Source of the DNA: Candidatus Gastranaerophilales bacterium
Lineage (GTDB): Bacteria; Cyanobacteriota; Vampirovibrionia; Gastranaerophilales; Gastranaerophilaceae
Direction: 5' to 3'
Assembly (NCBI GenBank): GCA_944324475.1
Contig: CALUWK010000016.1
Span: forward strand, 1-39,285
DNA length: 39,285 bases
The notes below the pieces were generated by a model. That model worked only from the letters and a program-made list of their open reading frames with translations, had not been told where the DNA came from and made no database searches. Of this stretch, positions 24,316 through 33,529 are shown piece by piece. How positions within the stretch are numbered: position 1 is the first letter of the stretch; every line of letters starts with the position of its first letter. A program made the position numbers and the translations under genes.

Positions 24316-25476
24316 TTATGCAGCTATACTTACTTTTAAATTCGCTCCGATATATGATGCAGAAGAATCTATTATATATTTTGACTCAACATAACTTTTT
24401 GCTTTTTGTCTTGCTTCAGTAAATTCCATTTTATCATTTTCAATATATTGATTTGTTAATTCCGTTAACAATTTATGATAATCAAGAGCGGAAACTTTAG
24501 TTTTATTTGAATTTTCTATTTCCATTTTTTCATTCATTTCTTCTGTTTGCGCTTCTGTATAACTACCATTCAACAATCCTCCGGCACTCGCAGAACCAGA
24601 AGAAATTCTTACACCGCCGAATTTTTGATAATTGCTTGTGTCTATTTGAGCAGAAATACCAGTTAAAAGTTCATTCATAAATAACTCTTCAACTTCAATA
24701 GCTCCATTTCCGTTTGCATCGACAATCTTTATTTCAGCACCAGTTTCAGGATCTCGAACAGTAAACACTGTAACCGAACCATTTGTCAGCTGTCCACCAC
24801 CATCTGCATCGCTCTTTTTATCGTCAATAATATAAGATGTCTTAACAGATTTCCTATCTACTTCAAAACCTGCAGCTTCTAATGCTCGTCTAAAATCACC
24901 ATTTTTCACATCATTACTATTTTGAAACAAAGCCGCTATCTCTTGTTGCAATATATAATCCGCTTCACAATCAAAACTATCAATTACTTCTTGCTTTAAC
25001 TCATCTGATAGCGCAGCAGCATACTCAGCAAAATTTACTTCATTTTTACCCAATGATGTTGTCTTTAATCCTGCAGACTTCAATCTTGAGACAAATTCAT
25101 CATAACCCTGCTCTAATTCTACCTGAGTAATTTTTGAAGCTTCCTCTTGAGCATCTTCTAATTCTTGTTGCGCTAATTTTTCTTCTTCTTTTTGTTTAGA
25201 TTTATCTTTATCTGAAACTTCTTTCTTATCATCATTTAATTCTTTATCAAAAGAAAACAATGTTTGTTCAACTTCATCATATTCCGAATCTCGTTGTTGA
25301 GTATAACTGTATTGAGATAGATCCTGCACCTGAACTTGTTGAGTTTTGGGAGCAGAAGTATTTTTTTGCACTGATACCTTTTGCGTTGTTTTTTGATTAT
25401 CAGATGCAGTAGTACTTTTTGCTTTAGAACTGATAGAAGAAACATTTTTTAAAATTTTTTCTAATGTAGAACTCAT
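24316..25476 (-). CDS. Unknown protein with a canonical EF-hand calcium-binding loop
   Basis: The 386-residue product has no recognised family. Ser/Thr/Gln-rich sequence at residues 1-65 leads into an acidic, probably coiled segment (about 66-125, KEEEKLAQQELEDAQEEASK). A loop of EF-hand type, DANGNGAIEVEE (253-264), has ligands at positions 1, 3, 5, 9 and 12 and the hydrophobic I at position 8. A second Asp/Gly-rich stretch, DDKKSDADGGGQLTNG (218-233), may also bind metal. No signal peptide or membrane segment was seen. The C-terminal part is helical. It is isolated, with a terminator shared with its convergent neighbour and its own leftward promoter region at 25477-25540. Confidence 0.78.
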   Translation of the reverse strand: MSSTLEKILKNVSSISSKAKSTTASDNQKTTQKVSVQKNTSAPKTQQVQVQDLSQYSYTQQRDSEYDEVEQTLFSFDKELNDDKKEVSDKDKSKQKEEEKLAQQELEDAQEEASKITQVELEQGYDEFVSRLKSAGLKTTSLGKNEVNFAEYAAALSDELKQEVIDSFDCEADYILQQEIAALFQNSNDVKNGDFRRALEAAGFEVDRKSVKTSYIIDDKKSDADGGGQLTNGSVTVFTVRDPETGAEIKIVDANGNGAIEVEELFMNELLTGISAQIDTSNYQKFGGVRISSGSASAGGLLNGSYTEAQTEEMNEKMEIENSNKTKVSALDYHKLLTELTNQYIENDKMEFTEARQKAKSYVESKYIIDSSASYIGANLKVSIAA

Positions 25477-25551
25477 AATTTATATCCTCATTATTTTTTA
25501 TGTATATCTTATTTATATAAAAAATATTTTATTAAAAAAATTGACAGCTTG

Positions 25552-25581
25552 TTTACAAAAATTTACATTAATTGATATAAT
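25552..25581 (+). promoter_or_regulatory. Radical SAM gene promoter
   Basis: TTTACA (25552-25557) and a perfect TATAAT (25576-25581) are 18 nt apart. The -10 is extended (TGATATAAT). The start codon lies 29 nt downstream. A TTGACA at 25541-25546 is 29 nt from the same -10 and so is not its -35. Confidence 0.72.
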
Positions 25582-25610
25582 ATTCATACAAACATAAATA
25601 GGAAAAAACA

Positions 25611-27428
25611 ATGAATAAACAAAACAAAAAAATGATTTTGATTTTTCCTCCGCAATGGACACCAATCAGCCCACATTATGCGCTCATGGCTCTTGCAGGA
25701 CAATTAAAATCAAAAGGATATAATGTTAACTGCATGGACTTAAATGTCGATTTTTATAATGAAATTTTAACAAAAGATTATCTAAATTTTATTAACGAAA
25801 AAATTAAAAAAGACTACGTAAAATTATTCACAAACATAAGAAAAATATATACAAAAGGAAAAAAAGCAGAAAAATATTCTCTTGATGAACAATGTGAAAT
25901 TTATAAGTTTGGAAAAATTAAAGAATACATATCAAAAAATGATACATATCACGAAAGAGTACCTAATACAATTCAATTTGCACTAGAAGTAATACGCTCA
26001 AAAGAAAGATTTTATCAACCTATTAATTTGATTAAAGCCATGAATATAGTAGACTACGCACTTGAACTTATATCAATAGCGTACAGCCCTCTACACATTG
26101 GTTTCGAAAGCTGTTATCACTCTTTTATGAAGCTAAATTATGAAAATATCAAACATTTTGTATTTCATAAAGAAAGCAATATTTTCTGGGATTTTTTCAA
26201 AAAAAGACTAGACGAAATAAAATCAAAAAATCCTGCATTTATAGCAATATCTCTAAACTCTTCAAGCCAATTAATACCAGGACTTACCCTAGCTTATCTT
26301 TTAAAAAAATACACCAAAGCGCATATTAACATAGGAGGGAATTTCTTCGGAAGAGTTAAAGACGAGATAATGAAAAATCCTGAATTTTCAACATTCTGTG
26401 ACTCAATATCAATAGAAGAAGGCGAAGGTCCAATTATAGAAATAGCAAAATTTGTTAATGATGAAATTCCAATAGATAAAGTCGCAAACTTAATATATTT
26501 TAAGAATAAAAAAACATATTTTACAGAAAAAATGAAACCAATAAAATTAAATGAAATGGCAAATTTAAATTTGGATGATTTTGATTTAAATAAATATTTC
26601 TGCCCAGAAATTGTGCTACCCTACCAAACATCAAGAGGATGTTATTGGGGAAAATGTACCTTTTGTGATCAAGACTTCGGGCAAGAATTCAATGTAAAAT
26701 CAATAGAAAAAGTTATATCCGAAATGCGGGAACTAAAAGATAAATATAATATAGAACATTTTGAATTTATTGATGAATCAGTGTCTCCAACATACCTGAA
26801 TGATTTATCAAAAGAACTTATGAAAACTAACTTAAAACCAAAATTCTTTTGTGATGCAAGATTAGAAACAGCATTTGATGAGACAACCCTAGAAAATGCA
26901 TCAAAAGCAGGACTAAAAATGGTTATGTGGGGACTTGAGTCTGGTTCTAAAAAAATAATGGAATCTATAAATAAAGGTATTGATTTAGATAAAAGATTTG
27001 AAATTCTTAAGAATGCAAATAAATATGGAATTTGGAATTTTGCGTTTATTTTTTTCGGCTACCCACTTGAAACCAAAGAAGACGCGAGAGAAACAATAAA
27101 AATGATTGCAGAAAACAAAGATATTATTAATTCCTATGGAAGAAGTGTTTTTACAATGGGTAAACATGCAAAAATAGCAGCAAACCCTGAAAAATTTGGA
27201 ATCACAAAAATATTTGAAAAACAAGGTGAATTCTCGCCAAGCATAGAATTTGAGTGTATTGGAATGACAAAAAAAGAACTCGATGAAATAATATTAGAAT
27301 GCAAACATAGCAGTTTAATACACTATAAAAATCCCCTTTGGATGTATTTAAGATATCGTGAATGGCTATTTTTATACATAGATAAATTTGGGCTAAATTG
27401 GGTTTCAAAATACGAAGTAAAACTATAG
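25611..27428 (+). CDS. B12-binding-like radical SAM protein with Cx4Cx2C cluster motif
   Basis: Radical SAM enzymes use a [4Fe-4S] cluster to cleave S-adenosylmethionine and start radical chemistry; the substrate here is unknown. The 605 residues begin with IFPPQWTPISPHYALMALAG, like the N-terminal cobalamin-binding fold of this class, and continue to SLNSSSQLIPGLTLAYL and NIGGNFF. The DxHxxG cobalamin-ligand motif is not seen. The cluster motif is SRGCYWGKCTFCDQDFG (C344, C349, C352), with four rather than three residues between the first two Cys. Later come EFIDESVSP, MWGLESGSKKIMESINKG and FIFFGYPLETKEDA, typical of the TIM-barrel part. It is followed after 8 nt by a small protein gene. 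It ends in TAG. Confidence 0.88.
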   Translation: MNKQNKKMILIFPPQWTPISPHYALMALAGQLKSKGYNVNCMDLNVDFYNEILTKDYLNFINEKIKKDYVKLFTNIRKIYTKGKKAEKYSLDEQCEIYKFGKIKEYISKNDTYHERVPNTIQFALEVIRSKERFYQPINLIKAMNIVDYALELISIAYSPLHIGFESCYHSFMKLNYENIKHFVFHKESNIFWDFFKKRLDEIKSKNPAFIAISLNSSSQLIPGLTLAYLLKKYTKAHINIGGNFFGRVKDEIMKNPEFSTFCDSISIEEGEGPIIEIAKFVNDEIPIDKVANLIYFKNKKTYFTEKMKPIKLNEMANLNLDDFDLNKYFCPEIVLPYQTSRGCYWGKCTFCDQDFGQEFNVKSIEKVISEMRELKDKYNIEHFEFIDESVSPTYLNDLSKELMKTNLKPKFFCDARLETAFDETTLENASKAGLKMVMWGLESGSKKIMESINKGIDLDKRFEILKNANKYGIWNFAFIFFGYPLETKEDARETIKMIAENKDIINSYGRSVFTMGKHAKIAANPEKFGITKIFEKQGEFSPSIEFECIGMTKKELDEIILECKHSSLIHYKNPLWMYLRYREWLFLYIDKFGLNWVSKYEVKL

Positions 27429-27436
27429 GAGAAAAA

Positions 27437-27787
27437 ATGGATATTTTTGAAAAAATTGGAAAAAAATTTGGAATAATAAAAGAAACATCTAAAACCGAAG
27501 AAATAATGAAACAAAGAGAGGATATAAAGCTAAATCTTGCAGTAAAATTATATGAAGCAGGTTTTTTAGATGAAGAAATAGAAACAGTGCTTGATATAAT
27601 AAAAAATGCGGAAGACGACATACAAAAAATTAAAGATAGCCTCATTGGAACAAATATCAATCCTGAAGGAGATCCGGTTAAACCTTTATATGAAGGTAAA
27701 GAAAAAATAAGAGAAAGACAAATTGAAATGCAAAAAGAAATAAATGAAGCAATAATAAGATTTCAAAAAAAACATCAAACTAACTAA
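27437..27787 (+). CDS. Small charged coiled-coil protein coupled to the radical SAM gene
   Basis: The 116-residue product is unrecognised. It is helical and highly charged: MDIFEKIGKKFGIIKETSK, then LNLAVKLYEAGFLDEEIETV and a C-terminal EKIRERQIEMQKEINEAIIR. A short non-helical segment SLIGTNINPEGDPVKPLYEG separates two helices. The start at 27437 has AGGAG 6 nt upstream, only 8 nt after the radical SAM stop; an in-frame ATG at 27398 lies inside the preceding gene. It could be a partner or scaffold for that enzyme. It overlaps the end of galE by 8 nt on the opposite strand. Confidence 0.75.
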   Translation: MDIFEKIGKKFGIIKETSKTEEIMKQREDIKLNLAVKLYEAGFLDEEIETVLDIIKNAEDDIQKIKDSLIGTNINPEGDPVKPLYEGKEKIRERQIEMQKEINEAIIRFQKKHQTN

Positions 27788-28775
27788 AACTCTCTAAAAT
27801 CTTTTCCCATTGATAAGCATTATAAATACTATCACTTATAGAATTTCTGGCTTTCCAATTAAGAATTTTTTTTGCTTTAGAAGAATCTGCAAGCAAAATT
27901 GCACAATCCCCTTGTCTTTTTGAAGTGTACTCTATAGAAATTTTTTTATCTAAAATCTTAGATACAAGATTGCACATTTGCTTAACACTTACGCCATCTT
28001 GACTTCCTAAATTAAATACATCCGTTTTATTATTTTTATTCAAATAATTATAAGCAAGTCTGTGAGCTTCTGCTATATCTTCAACATCAATATAATCTCT
28101 AATACAAGTCCCATCAAACGTAGGATAATTTGCACCAAATATTTTAAACTTAAATTTCGATTTTAAAACTGATTTTATGATATTTGGCAAAAGATGAGTT
28201 TCAACATCATGCCATTCGCCGATATTTTCTTTATAATTTGCGCCAAGAACATTAAAATACCTCAATCTAATTGATTTTAAACCATAAGCTAAATCATAAT
28301 CATCCATTATATTTTCTACAACAAGTTTAGTCTTGCCATAAGTATTTATTGGATTTTTAGGATGAGTTTCATCAACCGGAATATAACTTGGTTCGCCATA
28401 TATTGCAGCCGATGACGAAAAAATAATTTTTAAGACATTATTTTTAACCATCGAACTTAAAAGATTTAAAGTACCCAAAACATTGTTTTCGTAGTATACT
28501 TCAGGTTCTAATATACTTTGTTTAACTTGTGAAAATGCAGCAAGATGAACTACTGCATCAATTTGATATTTTCTAAAAACAATATCTAAATCTTTTTTAT
28601 TTCTTAAATCACCTTGAAACAAAACAATATTAGGATAATTAAACATAATATTGTCAATAATCTTTTTATGACCCAAAGAAAAATTATCAAATACAATAAC
28701 ATCAAAACCATTTCTCAAAAATTCTATCGAGCAATGGCTTCCGATATATCCCGCACCACCAGTAATTAAAATCAT
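27780..28775 (-). CDS. galE: UDP-glucose 4-epimerase (GalE family)
   Basis: GalE interconverts UDP-glucose and UDP-galactose, or the N-acetyl forms, for surface glycan supply. The 331-residue short-chain dehydrogenase-like protein starts with the NAD-binding motif MILITGGAGYIGSHC, followed by VIVFDNFSLGH. The catalytic S-YxxxK set is SSSAAIYG and NTYGKTK. RLRYFNVLGANYKENIGEWH and GTCIRDYIDVEDIAEAH are GalE-specific. It starts 5 nt after pheT, so it is co-transcribed with it. Substrate range (glucose versus GlcNAc) is not decided here. It ends in TAG. Confidence 0.93.
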   Translation of the reverse strand: MILITGGAGYIGSHCSIEFLRNGFDVIVFDNFSLGHKKIIDNIMFNYPNIVLFQGDLRNKKDLDIVFRKYQIDAVVHLAAFSQVKQSILEPEVYYENNVLGTLNLLSSMVKNNVLKIIFSSSAAIYGEPSYIPVDETHPKNPINTYGKTKLVVENIMDDYDLAYGLKSIRLRYFNVLGANYKENIGEWHDVETHLLPNIIKSVLKSKFKFKIFGANYPTFDGTCIRDYIDVEDIAEAHRLAYNYLNKNNKTDVFNLGSQDGVSVKQMCNLVSKILDKKISIEYTSKRQGDCAILLADSSKAKKILNWKARNSISDSIYNAYQWEKILESFS

Positions 28776-28780
28776 AAAAC

Positions 28781-31246
28781 CTATCTTAAAACAAGACTAT
28801 TGACATTTTTTTCAAGTCCAAACCTTATCTTATTGATTTCAGCTTGTATAATATCATCTGTTAGAGTTTTATTTTCATCTTGGAGTGTAATTCTCACAGC
28901 CAAAGATTTTTTGCCATTCTCAATCCCATGACCTTCATATATATCAAAAATCTTAGATGTTTTAAATATGCCTTTATCTGCCGATTTCTTAATAACTTTA
29001 TAAATTTCATCCGCAGTAATACTTTTATTTACAACAAAAGCTATATCTCTTTGCACGGCTCCAAATACCGGCAATTTTTTAAACTTAATAATTGACGGAG
29101 TCATAGCAAAAATTACTTCATCTAAATTGATTTCAAAAACATACAAAGCTTGATTAAATTTTAATTTATCCGACAAAACAGGATGTAATTTGCCAATATA
29201 ACCAACCGATTCTTTATTTTTTCCCAATATTGAAATTGATGCACTTTGAGCAGGATGCAAAAATTCAAAAGCTTTTATTTCGCTTTCATTCAAAGAAGAA
29301 AAAACAACCCTCTTTGATAGCCCCAAGCTCTCAAATAAAGCTTCAAGAACACCTTTTAGAGTGTAAAAATCATACTCTCTTTTTTTATATAGAGCATTTT
29401 CAATAGAACCAAAAATACAACCAGAGAGTCTTCTAATTTCTTTAACGCCAGAAAAATCTTCACTTGGTTCAGAAATTTTAATATATGCTTTTCCAATTTC
29501 ATATAATCTAAAATTCTTCTGCCCGTTATCGAAATTATTTTTAACAACTTCAAGCATATTGGGCATCAAAGCCTGTCTTAGGGTCGTATAATCTTCCGAA
29601 TGTGGATTCAATACATTAACCGCCATTAAAGCATCCAAAGGTTGCATATAATATTTACATAAATTATCACCAACCAAAGAACCTGTTACTATTTCATCAA
29701 ATCCATAAGAAAGCATTATCTCATTTACTTTTTTCAGAGTCTTTGTATCAAAACTTATGTTAGCTCCTTCAGATATATATGGTATTTCAGGATTAATCTT
29801 ATCAAACCCTTCTATTCTTGAAATTTCTTCAATCAAATCAATTTCCCTAACAACATCATTATATCTGTAACTCGGAACTCTAAACTTTGCTGCCAATTCA
29901 TTTTTACCCAACAGTTGAAACCCAAGATTTTCAAGCACTTCAATACATCTTGCTTGAGGAATTTCAATACCTAAAATCCTCTTTATTTCAAAACTCCTTA
30001 AAGTTATGTCAATAGGTGGTAAACTATCACATCCACATTTAGAAATACCTATAAACTCAGCATCTGCATATTTTTCTAATAATTCAATAGAACGATACAA
30101 AGCAGGCATGACCATTTCTATATCAATCCCTCTTTCGTATCTGGATGAAGCCTCTGAACGATAACCGACACTATGAGCAGATTTTCTGTTAGTGTGAGAT
30201 GTAAAATATGCAGCTTCAAGAGCAATGTTTTTGGTATTATCATCAATTTCGGAATTTAGCCCTCCAAAGACACCTGCAATACAAACAGGTTCATCTTTAG
30301 AGGCAATAACAACACTTTGATTGTTTACAAGTTTCCTTTCAACTCCATCAATAGTTACTATACTTTCATTATCATCAGCATACCTGACACATAAATAATT
30401 ATTTAATTTATCATAATCAAAAGCATGCTGCGGTGTTCCATACTCCAACATTACATAATTTGTTATATCAACTATATTATTTATCGGACGCATGCCTGAA
30501 GCTATAATTCTTCTTTGTATAAAATCAGGTGAAGGCTTAATTTTTAAATTTTTCAAAACTCCTACAGAATAAAACTTGCAAATCTCCTTATTTTTTATTT
30601 CAACTTCAAAATCTGATAGTTTCTTTTCTTCTATTACAGGTCTTTCAAACTTAATTTTTCGATTGAATAGTGCGCACAACTCTCTTGCTATCCCTAGCAC
30701 ACTCATCTCATCGCCACGATTTGCAGTAGGGGCAACATGAAAAATAATCTCGTCAGATAAATTCATCAACTTTTCTAACGGTTGATTTAATTCAACATTA
30801 TCATATAAACGATTTAATATTAAAATTCCATCTTCTTCCTGCAAATTAGATAAACCAAGCTCATCTTGCGAACACAACATACCTTGTGATTCAACTCCTC
30901 GTATAACAGCCGGAGTAAGTTCAAAACTTTCACCCGTTTTTCTGTTTAAAACAGTTGAACCAACAGAAGCATAAGGAACTATCTGACCAACTTCGATATT
31001 TTGAGCACCGCATACGACTCTTTTTTCCAAACCACCAACATCCAAAGTAACAAGATGTAATTTATCAGCATTAGGATGATTTTCAATTTTAACAATTTTT
31101 ACCGTTTTAATATCTTTAAAAGCAGGTTTTTTATATTCAATTTCTTCAACCTCTAATCCTGACATAGTAAGATTATGAGCAATTTCTTGAGGAGTTATTC
31201 CGTCTAAATCAACAAACTCATTTAGCCATTCATATGAAACCTGCAT
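28781..31246 (-). CDS. pheT: Phenylalanyl-tRNA synthetase beta subunit
   Basis: PheT pairs with PheS to charge tRNA-Phe and edits mischarged Tyr. From the ATG at 31246 the product is 821 residues, near the family norm (about 800). It starts MQVSYEWLNEFVDLDG and has the tRNA-binding domain (residues about 40-150, HPNADKLHLVTLDVGG), B3/B4 editing domain (MRPINNIVDITNYVMLEYG), B5 (GYRSEASSRYERGID), and the C-terminal ferredoxin-fold anticodon domain (FGAVQRDIAFVV). An AAGGAA ribosome binding site supports this start over the longer frame to 31279. The adjacent genes are NFACT and galE; pheS is not next to it. It ends in TAG. Confidence 0.95.
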   Translation of the reverse strand: MQVSYEWLNEFVDLDGITPQEIAHNLTMSGLEVEEIEYKKPAFKDIKTVKIVKIENHPNADKLHLVTLDVGGLEKRVVCGAQNIEVGQIVPYASVGSTVLNRKTGESFELTPAVIRGVESQGMLCSQDELGLSNLQEEDGILILNRLYDNVELNQPLEKLMNLSDEIIFHVAPTANRGDEMSVLGIARELCALFNRKIKFERPVIEEKKLSDFEVEIKNKEICKFYSVGVLKNLKIKPSPDFIQRRIIASGMRPINNIVDITNYVMLEYGTPQHAFDYDKLNNYLCVRYADDNESIVTIDGVERKLVNNQSVVIASKDEPVCIAGVFGGLNSEIDDNTKNIALEAAYFTSHTNRKSAHSVGYRSEASSRYERGIDIEMVMPALYRSIELLEKYADAEFIGISKCGCDSLPPIDITLRSFEIKRILGIEIPQARCIEVLENLGFQLLGKNELAAKFRVPSYRYNDVVREIDLIEEISRIEGFDKINPEIPYISEGANISFDTKTLKKVNEIMLSYGFDEIVTGSLVGDNLCKYYMQPLDALMAVNVLNPHSEDYTTLRQALMPNMLEVVKNNFDNGQKNFRLYEIGKAYIKISEPSEDFSGVKEIRRLSGCIFGSIENALYKKREYDFYTLKGVLEALFESLGLSKRVVFSSLNESEIKAFEFLHPAQSASISILGKNKESVGYIGKLHPVLSDKLKFNQALYVFEINLDEVIFAMTPSIIKFKKLPVFGAVQRDIAFVVNKSITADEIYKVIKKSADKGIFKTSKIFDIYEGHGIENGKKSLAVRITLQDENKTLTDDIIQAEINKIRFGLEKNVNSLVLR

Positions 31247-31294
31247 ATCAAATTCCTTTTTTATACTTCTTAAATTCATTATATTACAAAAAAG

Positions 31295-32878
31295 CTAGAT
31301 AACAATTTCAACTTCATTTTTATAAGTAACATAACCTGGATATGTATTTGGCGGTTTTTTTACATTTTTTCTTTTCGTCATAATTATTGAAGTCTTACCA
31401 GAATATTTTGCCTTAGAATTTTCTTTAACTAACTTTGCGCAAAACTCCAATACATCCCTATTTGGAAAATTTTTATTATTTTTAATTTTCAACAAAACAT
31501 GAGAACTTGCAAAATTAAGCCCATGGAACCACAAATCCTCACCTTGGGCAATCTTTGAAATTATATAATCATTTTGCTTGTTATTTTTACCAAAATAAAT
31601 TTCAAATCCCTTGTAAATAATAGGTTCTAACCTTATTTTATCAACTTTTTTTGCCTGATTTTTTAATAATCCTATTTCTGAAAATTCATCTTCAATCTGA
31701 CTTATAGTATCAAAATCCTGCGCAAGTTCAACATTCAAAAGTAAACTATCATAATATTCAAGCTTTTCCTTCGCTTCATTATACCTTTTTATTGAATATT
31801 CAAACTCAACTTTTGCTTTTTTATATAAAGAATAATAATCCTGCGCATTTTGATTCAAAGAAATATTCTTGTCCACATCAATTTGCACTCCATCAATATA
31901 AAAATTATCCAAACAATTCTTATATAGATTGGCCATTATATAATCACCAGCTTTTTTGTATTTTTCAAACTTTTTACAATCAGGTTTCTTTAACAATGTT
32001 TTTTTTAATTTATTATAATTTTTTCTCAAACATTTTATAAGACAAACTTTTTTAGTACTCAAAATTTCTTCAAACATAACATTAGAAAAATAATTATCTA
32101 TAGCATCTGAAATGTTGTCGCCTGAACCCCAAAAAGAAATCATAAAAGAAAAACTATTACCTGCTTGCAAATTTTGAAGAAAAGAAAACAATTCCTCAAT
32201 GCTTTGAAACTTGCTTAAAATTTTATTTAAAAGAGGTTTTGAAAAATAATAAAAATTTTCATTTATAACATTAACATTAAGATTTTTCGCAATTTCAAAA
32301 AAAGTTGAATAACTGCAACTAAGGACATCGAGTTTTTCTTTTATGGGAGGATAAATATATCTAGCACCGCCAAAAACCTCTCTAATCGAACTTTTCTGAA
32401 TAGACACATTATGAATTGAACCGATAATAACCTTAGAAACTGCATTATATAAAATAACATTCGAATACTTACCCATAAACTCAAATACCAAACATAATTT
32501 TGTCAAAGAACCAATTTCATCAATATAATCAAAATAAAGCTCAAGTATTCTTTCGTATTTAACTATATTAAAACTTTTTATTTTTGAACCATTTAAATAT
32601 TTTCTTAACTGCATACAAAACATTGGGGGATTTTTTGGGATAGATATATCTCTCTTTTTTATAGAAAATTCATTTACAAAACAAATATGAGGATATTTAG
32701 GATTTACGTTTATATATAATTTTTTATTTTCGCTTTTTTTTATATTTCTTAAATTTAAAATAATTTCAAATCGACTTGGAAGTTGAATCTTTTGAACAAC
32801 AGCTCCATTTATAAAATCTTGATTTTCATCAAAAAAATATTTTAAACTTAAAGAATCAATATTTAACACATTATTCAA
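31295..32878 (-). CDS. rqcH: NFACT-family ribosome quality control protein (RqcH/FbpA-like)
   Basis: Bacterial RqcH binds stalled 50S-peptidyl-tRNA complexes and adds alanine tails; some homologues were described as fibronectin-binding. The 527 residues show an NFACT-N region (KNPPMFCMQLRKYLNGSKI and ILELYFDYIDEIGSL, with LVFEFMGKYSNVIL), a coiled-coil middle (about 360-400) and the NFACT-R domain EDLWFHGLNFASSHVLLKIK near the C-terminus. The residues aligning with the Asp-Arg pair needed in RqcH read E109-R110 here. Translation appears to begin at TTG (32878) with little ribosome-binding signal; a GTG three codons later is an alternative. It is upstream of pheT. It ends in TAG. Confidence 0.88.
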   Translation of the reverse strand: MNNVLNIDSLSLKYFFDENQDFINGAVVQKIQLPSRFEIILNLRNIKKSENKKLYINVNPKYPHICFVNEFSIKKRDISIPKNPPMFCMQLRKYLNGSKIKSFNIVKYERILELYFDYIDEIGSLTKLCLVFEFMGKYSNVILYNAVSKVIIGSIHNVSIQKSSIREVFGGARYIYPPIKEKLDVLSCSYSTFFEIAKNLNVNVINENFYYFSKPLLNKILSKFQSIEELFSFLQNLQAGNSFSFMISFWGSGDNISDAIDNYFSNVMFEEILSTKKVCLIKCLRKNYNKLKKTLLKKPDCKKFEKYKKAGDYIMANLYKNCLDNFYIDGVQIDVDKNISLNQNAQDYYSLYKKAKVEFEYSIKRYNEAKEKLEYYDSLLLNVELAQDFDTISQIEDEFSEIGLLKNQAKKVDKIRLEPIIYKGFEIYFGKNNKQNDYIISKIAQGEDLWFHGLNFASSHVLLKIKNNKNFPNRDVLEFCAKLVKENSKAKYSGKTSIIMTKRKNVKKPPNTYPGYVTYKNEVEIVI

Positions 32879-32920
32879 TCTATCTATACTATTTTATAAA
32901 ATTGTTATATCATATAAATT

Positions 32921-33529
32921 ATGAATTGCTATTTTTTTGGAACATTTAATCCAATACATCTGGGACATATTGAAATTTCGAAACAAGTTAAGGAACTTGG
33001 TTTTAAAAATATTATATTTGTGCCTTCTTATATGCCACCTCACAAATCGACCATCGAAACACTTAGTTTTATACACAGATTTAACATGGTAAAACTTGCT
33101 GTCGGAGAAGAACCTGTTTCAGACATAGAATCTAAACTAAAACCTCCCAGTTATACATACAGAACAATTCAACATTTACCTGAATTCAATCAAGAAAAGA
33201 TAAATTTTATAATTGGCTATGATCAATTTTTTCAAATAGAAAATTGGAAAGAAGCGCAATTTTTAAAAGAACATCTTAATTTTATTATTGTCCCTAGAAA
33301 ATTTAAAAATGGCCAAACTATAAACGAAAGAGCATTTGAATATTTTAAAAACAGAGGTTACAGCTACAAAATATTAAATATTGATTTTCTTAATATATCC
33401 TCTGAAGCAATAAGAAAAATGGTACAAAACAAAGAAGATATAACTAATTTAGTTCCAAAAGGGGTAAAAGAGTACATTGAAAACAACGGACTATATAAAA
33501 AATTGGCTCAAAGAGAATCTATCGACTAA
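32921..33529 (+). CDS. nadD: Nicotinate-nucleotide adenylyltransferase
   Basis: NadD adenylates nicotinate mononucleotide in NAD synthesis. The 202-residue protein starts with the nucleotidyltransferase motif FGTFNPIHLGHIEI (H13 and H16) and continues FVPSYMPPHKS, and near the C-terminus NISSEAIRKMV matches the SSTxIR motif. No ribosome binding site is visible upstream of the ATG in the 42-nt gap shared with the divergent RqcH gene, so initiation may be weak or leaderless. The downstream yqeK overlaps it by 53 nt; nadD-yqeK is a common bacterial pair. Confidence 0.93.
   Translation: MNCYFFGTFNPIHLGHIEISKQVKELGFKNIIFVPSYMPPHKSTIETLSFIHRFNMVKLAVGEEPVSDIESKLKPPSYTYRTIQHLPEFNQEKINFIIGYDQFFQIENWKEAQFLKEHLNFIIVPRKFKNGQTINERAFEYFKNRGYSYKILNIDFLNISSEAIRKMVQNKEDITNLVPKGVKEYIENNGLYKKLAQRESID

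Noticed and set aside
25541-25546. TTGACA as -35 for the radical SAM gene
   Set aside because: It is 29 nt from the TATAAT. TTTACA at 25552-25557 has the right 18-nt spacing.
33477-33529. nadD-yqeK as one fused gene broken by frameshift
   Set aside because: Both proteins are complete with their own motifs. The 53-nt overlap in different frames with a TTG start is a plausible natural overlap.
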